Of a stretch of DNA of 64,000 nucleotides, positions 25,490-34,350 are shown piece by piece. This DNA comes from Planctomycetaceae bacterium (GTDB taxonomy: Bacteria > Planctomycetota > Planctomycetia > Pirellulales > Pirellulaceae). Made by a program: the position numbers and the translations under genes. How positions within the stretch are numbered: the stretch's first letter is position 1; each line of letters opens with the position of its first letter. Location of the stretch: the NCBI GenBank assembly GCA_016794985.1, contig JAEUIQ010000019.1, forward strand, positions 62,001 through 126,000, in the 5' to 3' direction. A model generated the notes under the pieces. That model ran no database searches. It had not been told where the DNA came from and saw nothing but the letters and a program-made list of their open reading frames with translations.

Positions 25490-26308
25490 TCAAGCGGCAA
25501 CAGGTTGCGGAGCCACAGATTGCTGCCAAATGTGCTCGTAAACTCGTCTTGCTACCTGCTGTTTCTCATCATCTGTGAACGGCGGTGATGGAAGATTAAG
25601 GAAAACGTGATCCAGAATAAATGTTTCAACCTCCGCTTGCGTTTGCTCTTTGTCGGTCCAGCGTTCCAGCGGCGCGATCAATTGTTGAATCGACGCCAGC
25701 AAACTTCGACTGGCTTGCTTGACGCGCTCACGGTCGGTCTTGGTAAGTGTCGCCTTCGACAGAAGATCGAACAGCGCCAATTCTTCTTCGCTCAACCCTT
25801 CCTCCGCCGCACGACGTTGTTCGGCATCCAGACGATGGTTCAGATCAACAAGTTTCGCAAACGTCTCTTCGATGGTCACCCGATCTTTTTCACGATTGTA
25901 GTCCGCAATGATGTCGCAGTACTTCTTGTAGTAGTCCATACGCTGCGGATTGCGGGCAAGCATCTGAGCCAGTTTCTCTTCGACGATCTGGCGTACATCC
26001 TGTAGCGCCGTCGCCTTCCGCTTGCACTTCTTGGCAAATTCGTCACGGAGCTTCTCCAGATCGATCTGGCTCAGGTCGAAAAACTTGGAGTCCCGCTGAT
26101 CGTCGCCCGGCGACGAAGTGCGAATCGCCTCATTAACAATCCGGTGCAGTTCCTTTAATAACTCGCTTACGTCAGCGGTATCGCGGCGTTCTTCCAATTT
26201 CTTGTAGATCGCTTCGATGTTGTCGTGCCGGTCGGCGTAAGCCACCGATTGGTATGGCCCCCAAGACAACAAAGGCCCGAATGGGCCGACACAAATGCAA
26301 TTCGGCAA
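25490..26308 (-). pseudogene. C-terminal remnant of a type I restriction endonuclease subunit HsdR
   Basis: About 240 residues match the C-terminal helical domain of HsdR (type I restriction endonuclease domain). Family-typical stretches are EKLRDEFAKKCKRKATALQD, VEEKLAQMLARNPQRMDYYK and DYNREKDRVTIEETFAKLV, ending VYEHIWQQSVA. All upstream parts (nuclease PD-(D/E)XK and helicase motor domains) are missing: at 26227 the sequence changes abruptly into a 72-bp REP-like repeat, which supplies the first 27 codons of the open frame. No hsdM or hsdS is present. It is therefore a decayed fragment left by a rearrangement at the repeat. Confidence 0.85.
26227..26298 (+). repeat. 72-bp exact direct repeat (REP-like), left copy
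   Basis: This copy is identical over 72 bases to 26447-26518. It contains the hairpin GGCCC-GAAT-GGGCC and, in reverse complement, aligns with the first half of the element at 27042-27176. Its left edge is exactly where HsdR homology stops. Confidence 0.9.
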
Positions 26309-26446
26309 CGTGGTGTCACCGTACAGAAAAAATCACGGAATCGATCAACGCACATGGCTCAACGCATCGACCGGAATGATGCGTTGTCCAAACGGATAAA
26401 CACGCCCGCCACGATGCCCAGGCCCGAATGGGCTAACACAGCCCTA

Positions 26447-26518
26447 GCCGGTCGGCGTAAGCCACCGATTGGTATGGCCCCCAAGACAACAAAGGCCCGA
26501 ATGGGCCGACACAAATGC
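26447..26518 (+). repeat. 72-bp exact direct repeat (REP-like), right copy
   Basis: This is the second identical copy, 220 bases from the first. It ends one base before the stop codon of the transposase pseudogene (26519). A partial third hairpin (AGGCCCGAATGGGCTAACACA, 26420-26440) lies in the 148-base spacer. Confidence 0.9.
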
Positions 26519-26969
26519 TTAGTCGAACATGTACTTCAAATCATATTCGATTTCATGTTTGTCCAAGAGTTGCAAATACTCTTGTTCAAAGGTCTGATGC
26601 TGATGATGCGCTACTTGATTCTCGATGTACTGATAGAACCGATCTTTCGCCGAACGACTGACTGAAAAGACACCCTACCCTTCTTGCCAACCGAATTTCA
26701 AAATCAAACCACTGGTGTCGTTAATGTGTTTGCTCGTGTTGCTCTTTAGCTTACCCACAAACTCGGCGACGGCAATTTTGGCGGGAATACGCACCAGGAG
26801 ATGAGCATGATCCACATAACCGTTGACGATCAACGCAAAACTACCAAGGTTCTCGCAAGCCCCCAGCCACGTATGCAAACACCTTTGGTCGAAATTGATC
26901 GGTCAACCATGGCTTGCGATTTTTGGTGCTGAAGACAACGTGGTAAAGAAGTTGTTGATGCGTGTTCAT
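26519..26969 (-). pseudogene. Broken Y1 (IS200/RAYT-like) transposase
   Basis: Read from ATG 26969, the frame gives a REP-associated/IS200-type start (MNTHQQLLYHVVFSTKNRKP) up to a run of five G (complement of 26860-26864), where a frame change is needed to continue into GYVDHAHLLVRIPAK, the HUH metal motif (HAH). An in-frame TAG at 26675-26677 then interrupts the conserved WQEG-Tyr-G segment (WQEG*GVFSVS), and the frame continues to a tail with FYQYIENQVAHHQHQ, where the catalytic tyrosine is expected. The gene is therefore doubly inactivated. Copies of the hairpin repeat flank it on both sides in inverted orientation, as in RAYT/REP systems. Confidence 0.85.
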
Positions 26970-27375
26970 TTTGGGCCGTTCAAAGTTTAGGAATGGAACA
27001 GAAATTCATGATCAACAATAACAGATGAACAGGTTTGATTTTGTGTCGGCCCATGCGGGCCTTTGAAATGGTGGGTGTTGAACGAACCGGTGGCTCGCGC
27101 CGACCGGCTAGGGTTGCTCCGGCCCGTGCGGGCCTGTTTTCGCCAGAGAAAAATGCTTCACAACATTGGCGCCCGGTGGCGAAATCCAAACAAAAAAGGC
27201 CGTAGAGATTCCAGTGCAGCAGGCCGAAGAACTGGTGGCGCTGCCCTAAGAAACAGCCTGAGAAACAGCCTGAACAGAAAGCCCGATAAGATGACTCGTG
27301 AATCAGCTCGCGAACGGAAGCCGCGATACTACCTCAGAAAAAGCGACGCTGCACCTGAGGGCAACGTTTCAAGAG
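26970..27375. other. Region between the transposase remnant and tRNA-Ser
   Basis: Besides the REP-like element at 27042-27176, these 406 bases contain a short tandem AGAAACAGCCTG (27251-27274 area) and no supported gene. Confidence 0.5.
27042..27176 (+). repeat. REP-like dispersed repeat, longest copy with two hairpins
   Basis: Two hairpins are visible, GGCCCATGCGGGCC (27049-27062) and GGCCCGTGCGGGCC (27121-27134). Between them lies ACCGGTGGCTCGCGCCGACC, and after them TTTTCGCCAGAGAAAAATGC then TTCACAACATTGGC. The first half is the reverse complement of the 72-bp repeats, and the second half is shared with copies at 23640, 51281 and 55401. This copy therefore joins the two halves and shows that they belong to one element. 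Confidence 0.75.
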
Positions 27376-27462
27376 CGGAGAGAACAGGATTCGAACCTGC
27401 GGTGAGGAAAACCCCACTCCGGCTTAGCAAGCCGGTGCAATAGACCACTCTGCCATCTCTCC
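27376..27462 (-). tRNA. tRNA-Ser (anticodon GCU)
   Basis: The minus strand folds as an 87-nt class II tRNA: acceptor GGAGAGA / TCTCTCC, a D-arm region GGCAGAGTGGTC, an anticodon arm with GCT (complement of 27426-27428) in the loop CTTGCTAAG, a long variable arm, and a T-arm GGTTCGAATCC. The discriminator is G and no CCA is encoded. The serine identity fits the long variable arm. Confidence 0.93.
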
Positions 27463-27887
27463 AATTGTCGTTTTGCGTTCAACACCGCCAATTCCAGCGG
27501 CGCCTTCAAATCGAAGCCGGCCATTTTCCATCTGGCGAACACCGGTTTGATCGAACCATGACGAAAGCCAACTTTAACGCCAGGCCACATTTCAAGGACA
27601 CGCGGCCAGTCGCTATCGTTCGGCCAAAAGTCCAGTGACTGCCTGCGGACTTGCCGCAAAACGTCAGTTCGGGTCGCTAGTTTGGCCGATATTGCCCGTT
27701 TTGGCAAGGTGCCAAGCCGAAAAGAGCCAACGCAAAAAGCGATGGTCGGACGACCATCGCTTTGATTGCGCATTCGACTGGGCTGCTTGGACTCACCAAC
27801 CGACAGGCGATTTTAGGCCGCCTGTCGATAGGCTACAGCGACAGATTCGGTTAACACGAGGCAATTGCACCAATTCTGCGGCCAGAG
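27463..27887. other. Region between tRNA-Ser and the coiled-coil protein gene
   Basis: It contains a terminator (27734-27763) and a 9-bp inverted repeat CGACAGGCG / CGCCTGTCG (27801-27809 and 27819-27827). A minus-strand open frame (27369-27773) runs through the tRNA and has no ribosome site, so it is not called. Confidence 0.5.
27734..27763 (-). terminator. Rho-independent terminator for the coiled-coil protein transcript
   Basis: A 12-bp stem AAAGCGATGGTC (27736-27747) / GACCATCGCTTT (27752-27763) with a GGAC loop, followed on the minus strand by further T (complement of 27734-27738), makes an intrinsic terminator 125 bases downstream of the gene ending at 27888. Confidence 0.8.
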
Positions 27888-28676
27888 TTAGCTGCTGACC
27901 CGATTTTCCTCGGCCTGGAAGTAGGCATCGATTTGGGTTTCGATGTCTTCGCTGACCTCGGTGTTTTCCACAGGGATCTCACCCAGATACTTCGGCATCA
28001 GGCTGGCTTCCTGCTCGGCGGCTTCGATCCGCGCCCGAATCTCGTTCATCATCTTGCGAGCGGCCGACAACTGGCTCGTGTCCAGGCTCAAGTGATTGGC
28101 TTGCTGTTGGACCTCAACCACTCGCATCCGAGCTTCCAATTCCTCAACGATCACTTCCAATTCATGTCGTTGGGCCTTGGTCTCATCCAACTTGGTCATC
28201 GCCGCATCCAAAGCCGCTTGCCGAGCGTCCAACACTTGCTGCATCGATGTCAAACGAGCTTGGCTGGACTTCAGCCGATCGAATCTCTTTTGGAGGTCAT
28301 TTCGGACCTGGTCGTTGGTATAGGCCCGACCTTTGGTGACGTAGTGCTGCTCGTCGCCCTTCAAGTGCTCGCGCAGGCTAACAATCTTGGTTTCTTCGTC
28401 CTTGATTTGAGCCGCCAGTCCTTCGATTTCCTTCTCCAAGCCCCCAATCGCGACTTTTTCTGAAGCTACTTTGGCGACCATGTCGCGAATCTCAGGACCG
28501 ATGTCCCGAATTTGTTCGCGAGCTGCGTCCAATTGGGCATGTATTGGAATCGCTTGCTGGACGCTTTCTTGGACATTTCTCCAACTTGATTTTGCGTATG
28601 GGATGATTGAAGTCCCAAACAGCAGCGCCAGGACCAGAGCGACGCTGCCACCCACCAGTAACGTTTTCTTGAGCAT
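27888..28676 (-). CDS. Membrane-anchored coiled-coil protein
   Basis: The 262-residue protein has an N-terminal hydrophobic anchor (about 4-24, LLVGGSVALVLALLFG) and a long, heptad-rich coiled coil over about residues 45-225, including LDAARKQI-like and ELEVIVEELEARMRVVEV segments. The start ATG 28674-28676 is preceded by a GGAGGAG-like site (complement of 28683-28688). No catalytic motif is seen. It lies downstream of the redox operon on the same strand (186 bases) but with its own terminator, so it may be separate. Similar anchored coiled coils are common in planctomycetes; function unknown. Confidence 0.7.
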   Translation of the reverse strand: MLKKTLLVGGSVALVLALLFGTSIIPYAKSSWRNVQESVQQAIPIHAQLDAAREQIRDIGPEIRDMVAKVASEKVAIGGLEKEIEGLAAQIKDEETKIVSLREHLKGDEQHYVTKGRAYTNDQVRNDLQKRFDRLKSSQARLTSMQQVLDARQAALDAAMTKLDETKAQRHELEVIVEELEARMRVVEVQQQANHLSLDTSQLSAARKMMNEIRARIEAAEQEASLMPKYLGEIPVENTEVSEDIETQIDAYFQAEENRVSS

Positions 28677-28861
28677 TGAAAACTCCTCCGTAACGAGTTA
28701 GCTCATGGATGCCAGAACTTCTACTTGCGACCGCTGGCACGTCGGGGACCGGCCCAACCTCGGGTCAATCCATCGTTGCAGTCAGCCATTCGCCAAGAAA
28801 ATCGGGATATTGGGTGCAGATTCTCAGAATTCTTGAACTTTGAGATTTTTTGGAGGCGGTA

Positions 28862-31657
28862 CTATTGCTGCACTCTTTGCCCGATGTGGTAATTGTGACA
28901 GGTCGTGCAGCTGTTGCTGGTACTGCCTGCTTGATGACAAGACGCACATTGAGACTTCGTCAAAGAATGAAAATCAGAACGGTGTCCGGCATGGAGCTGC
29001 TGCAATTCCGATTCCTGAGCCGAGTTGGCTCCCAGGACGGACTTGGTGAAGCCGACCGACGTGACCTGAAGGGCCTGTCCCCCCGTTTTGGCAATTTCGA
29101 CCGCTGCCCCGCCCTGCCCTGCCGGAGTCTCCCGCAGTTGATGACACGAACGGCAGTCGGATAAGCCCGGCAACAACGTGTGCGGACGGTGATTGAATTT
29201 CGTCCAGCCTTTGAGAGCCGGATCACGATACTTTCCGTTCCAATTCGCCGAGGCGGTGACCGCTGCCCCCGATTGATCTCCATGGCATTGCAAGCAATTA
29301 CCAGGCTTGTCGGGAGCGGCGATTTCACCCAGAGCGTAGGTCACCCATTCCGGTGCTTTTCCGCTTGATTGTCCTTGGATCAAGAGGTCAATCCACTCTT
29401 TCAGCAACAAATCTGCATGTCCCTGCAGATGGTAATCCATCGAAAAACTCGTTTCGTTGCGGACCCAACCCACAAGCTTGTGTTTCGCGGTGTTCCGCGG
29501 CAAATTCTCGGCCGGATTAGTCTGAGTTTCTGTGGTGATCCCGCCGGACTCGGGAGCCAACGCCGTCACCGCGTCGGGTCGCGACGATGCTACGGGCGGG
29601 TCCTGGTCCCTTGGCGTCACGTTGTTCGTCGAACTGGGCTCCGGCAAGTCGCGAATGGCGGCAGCGGGAGCACCGCTTCCGTAATTCGCCAATGGATTGG
29701 AAGCCAACAAATTCGGGTCGTCGTTTGCGGGTCCAACCGTTGTCGCTTGACTCGCACCATTCGGGGTTCGCGGGGATTGGCCACCAACGTCCCGCGACAC
29801 CGCCGCGCTGCTTGATCCGGCGGAACTGGGAGGGCTGGTTGGTGATTGGCTCAACGGCGGTTGGGAGGTCGATCGCGATGGGGTCGTTGGTTTCGCAACC
29901 TGATTGGCGCTGCCTTGAGGTCCAACATTGGAGCTTGGGCTTGTTGGTGTCCCGGATGCGCCATAAGCATTCGCCAGCGGGTTCTCCAGCAGGAGCTCTT
30001 GCGATCGGTCTTGCGTTTGGCTTTCGGACTCCATAATTTTCGCCAACAGATCGCGCGGAATCACCAACCTCGAAGAACCAGCCTCCATGAGATTCGATGA
30101 AGCTTGCAGGTCCGAATCGAGTACCGCAACGGGCGAGACCTGTTCCGCCTTCACTTCGTTCCACAACTGCGGAAACCACAGCCGACCGGAATCTTGCGCC
30201 AGCGTTGGCGAAAAATTTTGTGTCAATCGAGCAAGGCGTGCATCATCGATCGATTCTTGCAGCGCGATTTGCAATCTCTGACGAATCGCTTCGTTACCGC
30301 GCAGCGCGAGGTCTGCGACCAAGCGTTTGATTCCCCAAGCGATTTGAGTCGCCGCTTGGGCTTGAGTACGGTCGGCCGGATCCAAATCCAGAAAATCGAA
30401 GCCGACACCCAACACGTCCAACCCTGCGGCCGCGTCTTTGTCTGCTCGCAGCAACAACTCGCTAAAAGGAGACAAACGACCATCAAAGCCTTGGGACAAG
30501 GCTTCTGGCCATTGCCCAACGGCCTGTTGAGCCTCCTGCAAACTTCGAACATCCAACGAAGGAATCCGTAACAGCGCGAGTCCTCGTTCGGCGCTAAGGT
30601 CGATCGGGCCCTGATGACACGAACCACAGGCCTGTTCAAAACCGACTAAAAGTTGGACATTCCCTTGCTTGTCATCGCGATGACATTGGGCGCATTCAAA
30701 TGGGCGATTGCCTTGAGGAAAATGTTTAAAATGGTGGGTGCTGTGGTCAAATCGAATTCCTTGTGGAGCGATGGTGGGCCAATTTTTAAATTCGGGATGG
30801 TCCAATTCGAAACTGTGAAAGGTTTGACCGTGACAGGACTGACATTGCTGGTTGGTCATCGCTTTCATGTCAATCTCTTGGCCATGGTGTTCACGATGAC
30901 AAGTGGCGCAAGCAATGGGTTGTCCATTCTTGAAGGGCAACCCAACCAACATAGCGCCGGAAACTTGACGAATCGCACTGGACGTTGTGCTAGTCGCTCG
31001 CTCTACTTCTTCGGTCCTGGCGGCTAGTTCGTTTGGAGTCACATTGTGTGCATACAGGCCATGCCCTGGGGACATGTCACGTTGGTGACAATTCAAACAC
31101 AGATCGGTTTGCGTCGTTTTCTGGCCACTGGAATCATTACCAAACATTCCCCCGATCCATTGGCCCAAACTTTGATGTGCTTGTGGATGGCAGGAAGCGC
31201 AACGATCGTTGCCATGATGGGCTAATCGTTCGGCATGCGGCGAACTCAATGGCCCGGGCGCGATGACGTTGTAGGTTTGGCCGCTTCCATAAACCATCAT
31301 CCCCAAGCCGACCGTCATGCACAACAACGCAAACGACAGACGTGTCCGCTGGGCGCGCAGGGAGCGCTGCGGAACACAGGGCGGTTTCTGTAGGCAGCAT
31401 TGCCCGTCCTTCGTTGGCCCTTCCGGACAAGCACCACCACGATGCTGCGGCCGACTACAAGCCCACCCGCCCGCACGCGCCACTGGATAGCACTCCGCTC
31501 GACAACCGCAACTTCCGTTCGCGCTTGGGCCCGTCCAACACGGTTCACCGATCAAAACGTTGCCACACACCCAATTCGAATTGGGACGATGATAGTTGTT
31601 GTGCAACGCGACTGCGGGTTTCGCTTCGGAGTCATTTGGGTTTGCGGGAGAAGGCAT
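28862..31657 (-). CDS. Decaheme c-type cytochrome with a cysteine-rich cytosolic leader
   Basis: This is a 931-residue protein with ten CxxCH haem sites: six in the first half (CASCH, CLNCH, CATCH, CQSCH, CAQCH, CGSCH) and four near the C-terminus (CLQCH, CRSCH, CASCH, CTTCH), separated by about 380 residues that include a Ser/Pro-rich low-complexity linker. Before the single membrane helix (LSFALLCMTVGLGMMVYG) lies a leader of about 100 residues with more than ten cysteines (WVCGN, CGCRAEC, QCCLQKPPC), probably cytosolic and metal-binding. The start at ATG 31655-31657, two bases after the cytochrome b stop, is preferred. It is the last gene of the redox operon and probably its electron exit. 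Confidence 0.9.
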   Translation of the reverse strand: MPSPANPNDSEAKPAVALHNNYHRPNSNWVCGNVLIGEPCWTGPSANGSCGCRAECYPVARAGGWACSRPQHRGGACPEGPTKDGQCCLQKPPCVPQRSLRAQRTRLSFALLCMTVGLGMMVYGSGQTYNVIAPGPLSSPHAERLAHHGNDRCASCHPQAHQSLGQWIGGMFGNDSSGQKTTQTDLCLNCHQRDMSPGHGLYAHNVTPNELAARTEEVERATSTTSSAIRQVSGAMLVGLPFKNGQPIACATCHREHHGQEIDMKAMTNQQCQSCHGQTFHSFELDHPEFKNWPTIAPQGIRFDHSTHHFKHFPQGNRPFECAQCHRDDKQGNVQLLVGFEQACGSCHQGPIDLSAERGLALLRIPSLDVRSLQEAQQAVGQWPEALSQGFDGRLSPFSELLLRADKDAAAGLDVLGVGFDFLDLDPADRTQAQAATQIAWGIKRLVADLALRGNEAIRQRLQIALQESIDDARLARLTQNFSPTLAQDSGRLWFPQLWNEVKAEQVSPVAVLDSDLQASSNLMEAGSSRLVIPRDLLAKIMESESQTQDRSQELLLENPLANAYGASGTPTSPSSNVGPQGSANQVAKPTTPSRSTSQPPLSQSPTSPPSSAGSSSAAVSRDVGGQSPRTPNGASQATTVGPANDDPNLLASNPLANYGSGAPAAAIRDLPEPSSTNNVTPRDQDPPVASSRPDAVTALAPESGGITTETQTNPAENLPRNTAKHKLVGWVRNETSFSMDYHLQGHADLLLKEWIDLLIQGQSSGKAPEWVTYALGEIAAPDKPGNCLQCHGDQSGAAVTASANWNGKYRDPALKGWTKFNHRPHTLLPGLSDCRSCHQLRETPAGQGGAAVEIAKTGGQALQVTSVGFTKSVLGANSAQESELQQLHAGHRSDFHSLTKSQCASCHQAGSTSNSCTTCHNYHIGQRVQQ

Positions 31658-31659
31658 CG

Positions 31660-32481
31660 TTAAAAGCCCCCTTGGAAGACATGAACCAATACCGTGTGCA
31701 GCCCAGCAAGGGCTAATAAAATCCCAGTCAAACAAACATGAACAAACAGCCATCCTTTGAGACGACCTTGCAGCGCGTAATGAAAATCCAAGTCATCTTT
31801 ATCTTGAATCAATCGTTTTAGTGGCACGGTACCGTTCTGATGGTCCGAAGTCAGATAACGCTTGAGATTCTCAACTTCTGTCAACAAAGCCCGTCGGGTC
31901 CCGCCATTGGGAAACATCATGTAGTACAGGGATCGACCGCGCGTCAAGAATGGCAGCAAACGTCGGTCAATAAAGTCGATAAAGATCTCGCTCTGATACT
32001 TCGAATCGAGCGCCAACGCCTCCGCTCGTCGCACCAATTGACGACGATGGACCGGGATCTGTTCGAACAAAACTTCGTTGCCAACCGCCGTCAATTTTTT
32101 AGGATAGGTTCGGGTCAGATAGAGCCCATAAAATCCACTGCCCGTGATCAACAAGAAGACGGTGGCCAAAATTTGCTCCAAGGTCCCCATTGGCCAACGA
32201 AATCCAACATGCAGCCAAAACATCACGAAAGCTGCCATTCCCAGATAAATATGGAAATGCAACCATGCAGAGCTTGTGCCCAATCCGCGGAGAAAGTGCC
32301 AACGCTTCCGAACTCGATAACCGGCCAACACCAAAACAATTGCGAACAAAGCATATCCGGTGGGAAAACTAGTTCTTCCCAAGTGTTGATCTTGCGAATA
32401 GGACCACAGGGCCACCACTGCCAAAAGCAGGAGGAAAAGTGTCAAGTGTCGCAAACGACGGCGCCAGAATGTTTCGGTCAT
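31660..32481 (-). CDS. Four-helix b-type cytochrome membrane subunit
   Basis: The product has 273 residues with helices at about 12-28, 41-56, 75-95, 105-125 and a final one near the C-terminus. Histidines that could ligate haem are in WLHFHIYLGM and FMFWLHVGF-like positions of the middle helices, and in LFVHVCLTG plus GLHTVLVHVF of the last. A soluble insert of about 110 residues sits before the last helix. The ATG at 32481 overlaps the upstream stop (ATGA); a start four codons earlier is possible. It probably links the ferredoxin-like subunit to the periplasmic cytochromes through the quinone pool. Confidence 0.82.
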   Translation of the reverse strand: MTETFWRRRLRHLTLFLLLLAVVALWSYSQDQHLGRTSFPTGYALFAIVLVLAGYRVRKRWHFLRGLGTSSAWLHFHIYLGMAAFVMFWLHVGFRWPMGTLEQILATVFLLITGSGFYGLYLTRTYPKKLTAVGNEVLFEQIPVHRRQLVRRAEALALDSKYQSEIFIDFIDRRLLPFLTRGRSLYYMMFPNGGTRRALLTEVENLKRYLTSDHQNGTVPLKRLIQDKDDLDFHYALQGRLKGWLFVHVCLTGILLALAGLHTVLVHVFQGGF

Positions 32482-34277
32482 CGGTCTAGCCATTGACTAA
32501 GCACATCCGTTTCTCTCATGTTGATCCGAATCAATGCGTCGTGTGGGCAAGCGTTCTGGCATGCCGGCCCGCTCGCGTAATCGACACATAAATCACACTT
32601 GGTCGCTTTTAGGATCGGCAACTGTCGTTCGTCGACCTGTTGTCGAAACTGATTATCGAAAATCTCAACCATCCGGATATTTTCATAGGGACAACTTTGC
32701 GAGCACGTACCACACCCGATACAGGTGTTGTCATTGATCTGCACGACTCCGGTGGAATGTTCTCGCCCAATCGCTCCCGTTGGGCAGCCGATCAAACAAA
32801 CCGGGTCGGTGCAATGCATGCATGCGTTGGCCACCATGTGGTGTCCGACTACTGGCCCAGTTCTCATGAACCGCGGATTTCCCTGGTGCGTGTCAGCACA
32901 AGCGCGAACGCAATCATCACAGCGGGTGCAGCGATCCAGGTCAATCAACATGGCTTGCTCGCCATTGATCAGGCGGCGTTGGACAAACTGTTCCAATCGT
33001 TGTTGATGTTCGGGGGAAGCTTCATGTATTGGTACCGCCGAACGGGCCCATGGCTCATACAAGTTGATTGTCGGATCAACGAAAGGAGACTTCGGACGTG
33101 TTTGATCAGGCAGGGTTTCAACGACACTCGCGGCAATTTCGCGACCGCGTTTCGCCGCTTGTTTTGGATTCGGCCAGTTCGGAAGCACGTACTGAATCAC
33201 ATCGGAAGTCGGAATTTGCAATAAATCAACGTAACCGATCGCCCGAAAGGAATGTTGCCAAGGAACGCTCGTCCCCGAATTCGCGTAGCGGAGCACTTCA
33301 GAGAATCCGAAATAGTCGCCTTTGCCCAGATACGTTAGCGTGTGATGTCCATCGCCGCGTCGCCGACTTACTCGGACAAATCCGCTGCGAATCATGTACA
33401 ACCCGCCAACGTATTCACCTTCGATCGCGATGACTGGTTCACTTTCAATTTGGCGATTAACGTCTTGACGAATCACCTCTCGAAAGGGTTGGTGCCATTC
33501 GAAGTCACCAAACGATTGAAATTGTACGTTCTGTGCCAGAGCATCGACGGCCCGTTCGTCCAGGCCGTGCAGCAAAGGCGTTTCTCGAAGATGGACCTTC
33601 AAACTATGCTCACGGTACTGTTGAGCCGTGTACTGGCGCAAGCGAGGCGAGTACTTCATCAAGTCACGAAGACCTTGCCACCGAATCTCCAACAATCGAC
33701 AGCGACCTTGGGCAATCACGGTCGCACTGCGCGGACTGCGCGTCAGTGCCGCCATTTCTCCGAACAGCTCCCCTGCGCCCATCGATTCGATTTCGTTGGG
33801 AGCGAGAATGCGGGGAATGTCTTGCAGATAGACCCGCACTTGACCATCTCGACCACGCCGAGAAGCCACTTCGTTTTGGTCGGCGGCGCCAACGGTCGCG
33901 CGCGACTCGACCACCGGGGAACGCTGCCACCATTCGCGAACCGACTCCATGAGCGATCGCTGACGACGTTCTTGTCGCCCCAACATCCGACTGGGCAACG
34001 ACTTTAAGACAACTCCCACGCTGCCGGAGAGGATCAAAAACGCGCTACTCCCGTAATCGCCTTCCCGAATAATGATGTCACCATCTTCGAAATCGACAAC
34101 ACGCGCGTCGTTCCGTAGGATACCCTCCAAAGGGATTTGCTTGGGAAAGTCGTCCGGTTTCATGCTCGCGAATAGCGGTTGCTGCAACAGTCCGCGCACG
34201 TCCATCGGTGCTGTAGGATCACAGAAAGGCTGATCCCAGCGTTGTGGTCGATGTGTGATCGTGACGGTGGCCGACAT
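32478..34277 (-). CDS. Fusion of two cyclic-nucleotide-binding domains with a four-cluster ferredoxin
   Basis: This is a 599-residue protein. CNB domain 1 (about 33-215, with an insert after residue 95) carries the phosphate-binding cassette GELFGEMAALTRSPRSAT, with the expected Glu and Arg. CNB domain 2 (about 230-395) has GKGDYFGFSEVLRYANSG and lacks the Arg, so it may not bind a nucleotide. The C-terminal part (about 445-590) has four cysteine groups for 4Fe-4S clusters: CTRCDDCVRAC, CMHCTDPVCLIGC, CIGCGTCSQSC and CDLCVDYASGPACQNAC, as in NrfC/HybA-type electron carriers. Cyclic nucleotide control of electron flow through the ferredoxin part is the natural reading. A cyclase gene is transcribed divergently upstream of this operon. 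Confidence 0.9.
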   Translation of the reverse strand: MSATVTITHRPQRWDQPFCDPTAPMDVRGLLQQPLFASMKPDDFPKQIPLEGILRNDARVVDFEDGDIIIREGDYGSSAFLILSGSVGVVLKSLPSRMLGRQERRQRSLMESVREWWQRSPVVESRATVGAADQNEVASRRGRDGQVRVYLQDIPRILAPNEIESMGAGELFGEMAALTRSPRSATVIAQGRCRLLEIRWQGLRDLMKYSPRLRQYTAQQYREHSLKVHLRETPLLHGLDERAVDALAQNVQFQSFGDFEWHQPFREVIRQDVNRQIESEPVIAIEGEYVGGLYMIRSGFVRVSRRRGDGHHTLTYLGKGDYFGFSEVLRYANSGTSVPWQHSFRAIGYVDLLQIPTSDVIQYVLPNWPNPKQAAKRGREIAASVVETLPDQTRPKSPFVDPTINLYEPWARSAVPIHEASPEHQQRLEQFVQRRLINGEQAMLIDLDRCTRCDDCVRACADTHQGNPRFMRTGPVVGHHMVANACMHCTDPVCLIGCPTGAIGREHSTGVVQINDNTCIGCGTCSQSCPYENIRMVEIFDNQFRQQVDERQLPILKATKCDLCVDYASGPACQNACPHDALIRINMRETDVLSQWLDR

Positions 34278-34350
34278 GATGAACAGCTCGTATTAAAAGT
34301 TTCGGACGTGTCAATCAAGTCGCACGGCGGCGCGGCTCGATCGACTTTGA

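Noticed and set aside
27369..27773. 134-codon minus-strand frame
   Set aside because: It passes through tRNA-Ser and has no support.
27801..27827. 9-bp inverted repeat as terminator
   Set aside because: It lacks a T-run on either strand; the terminator at 27734-27763 is a better one.
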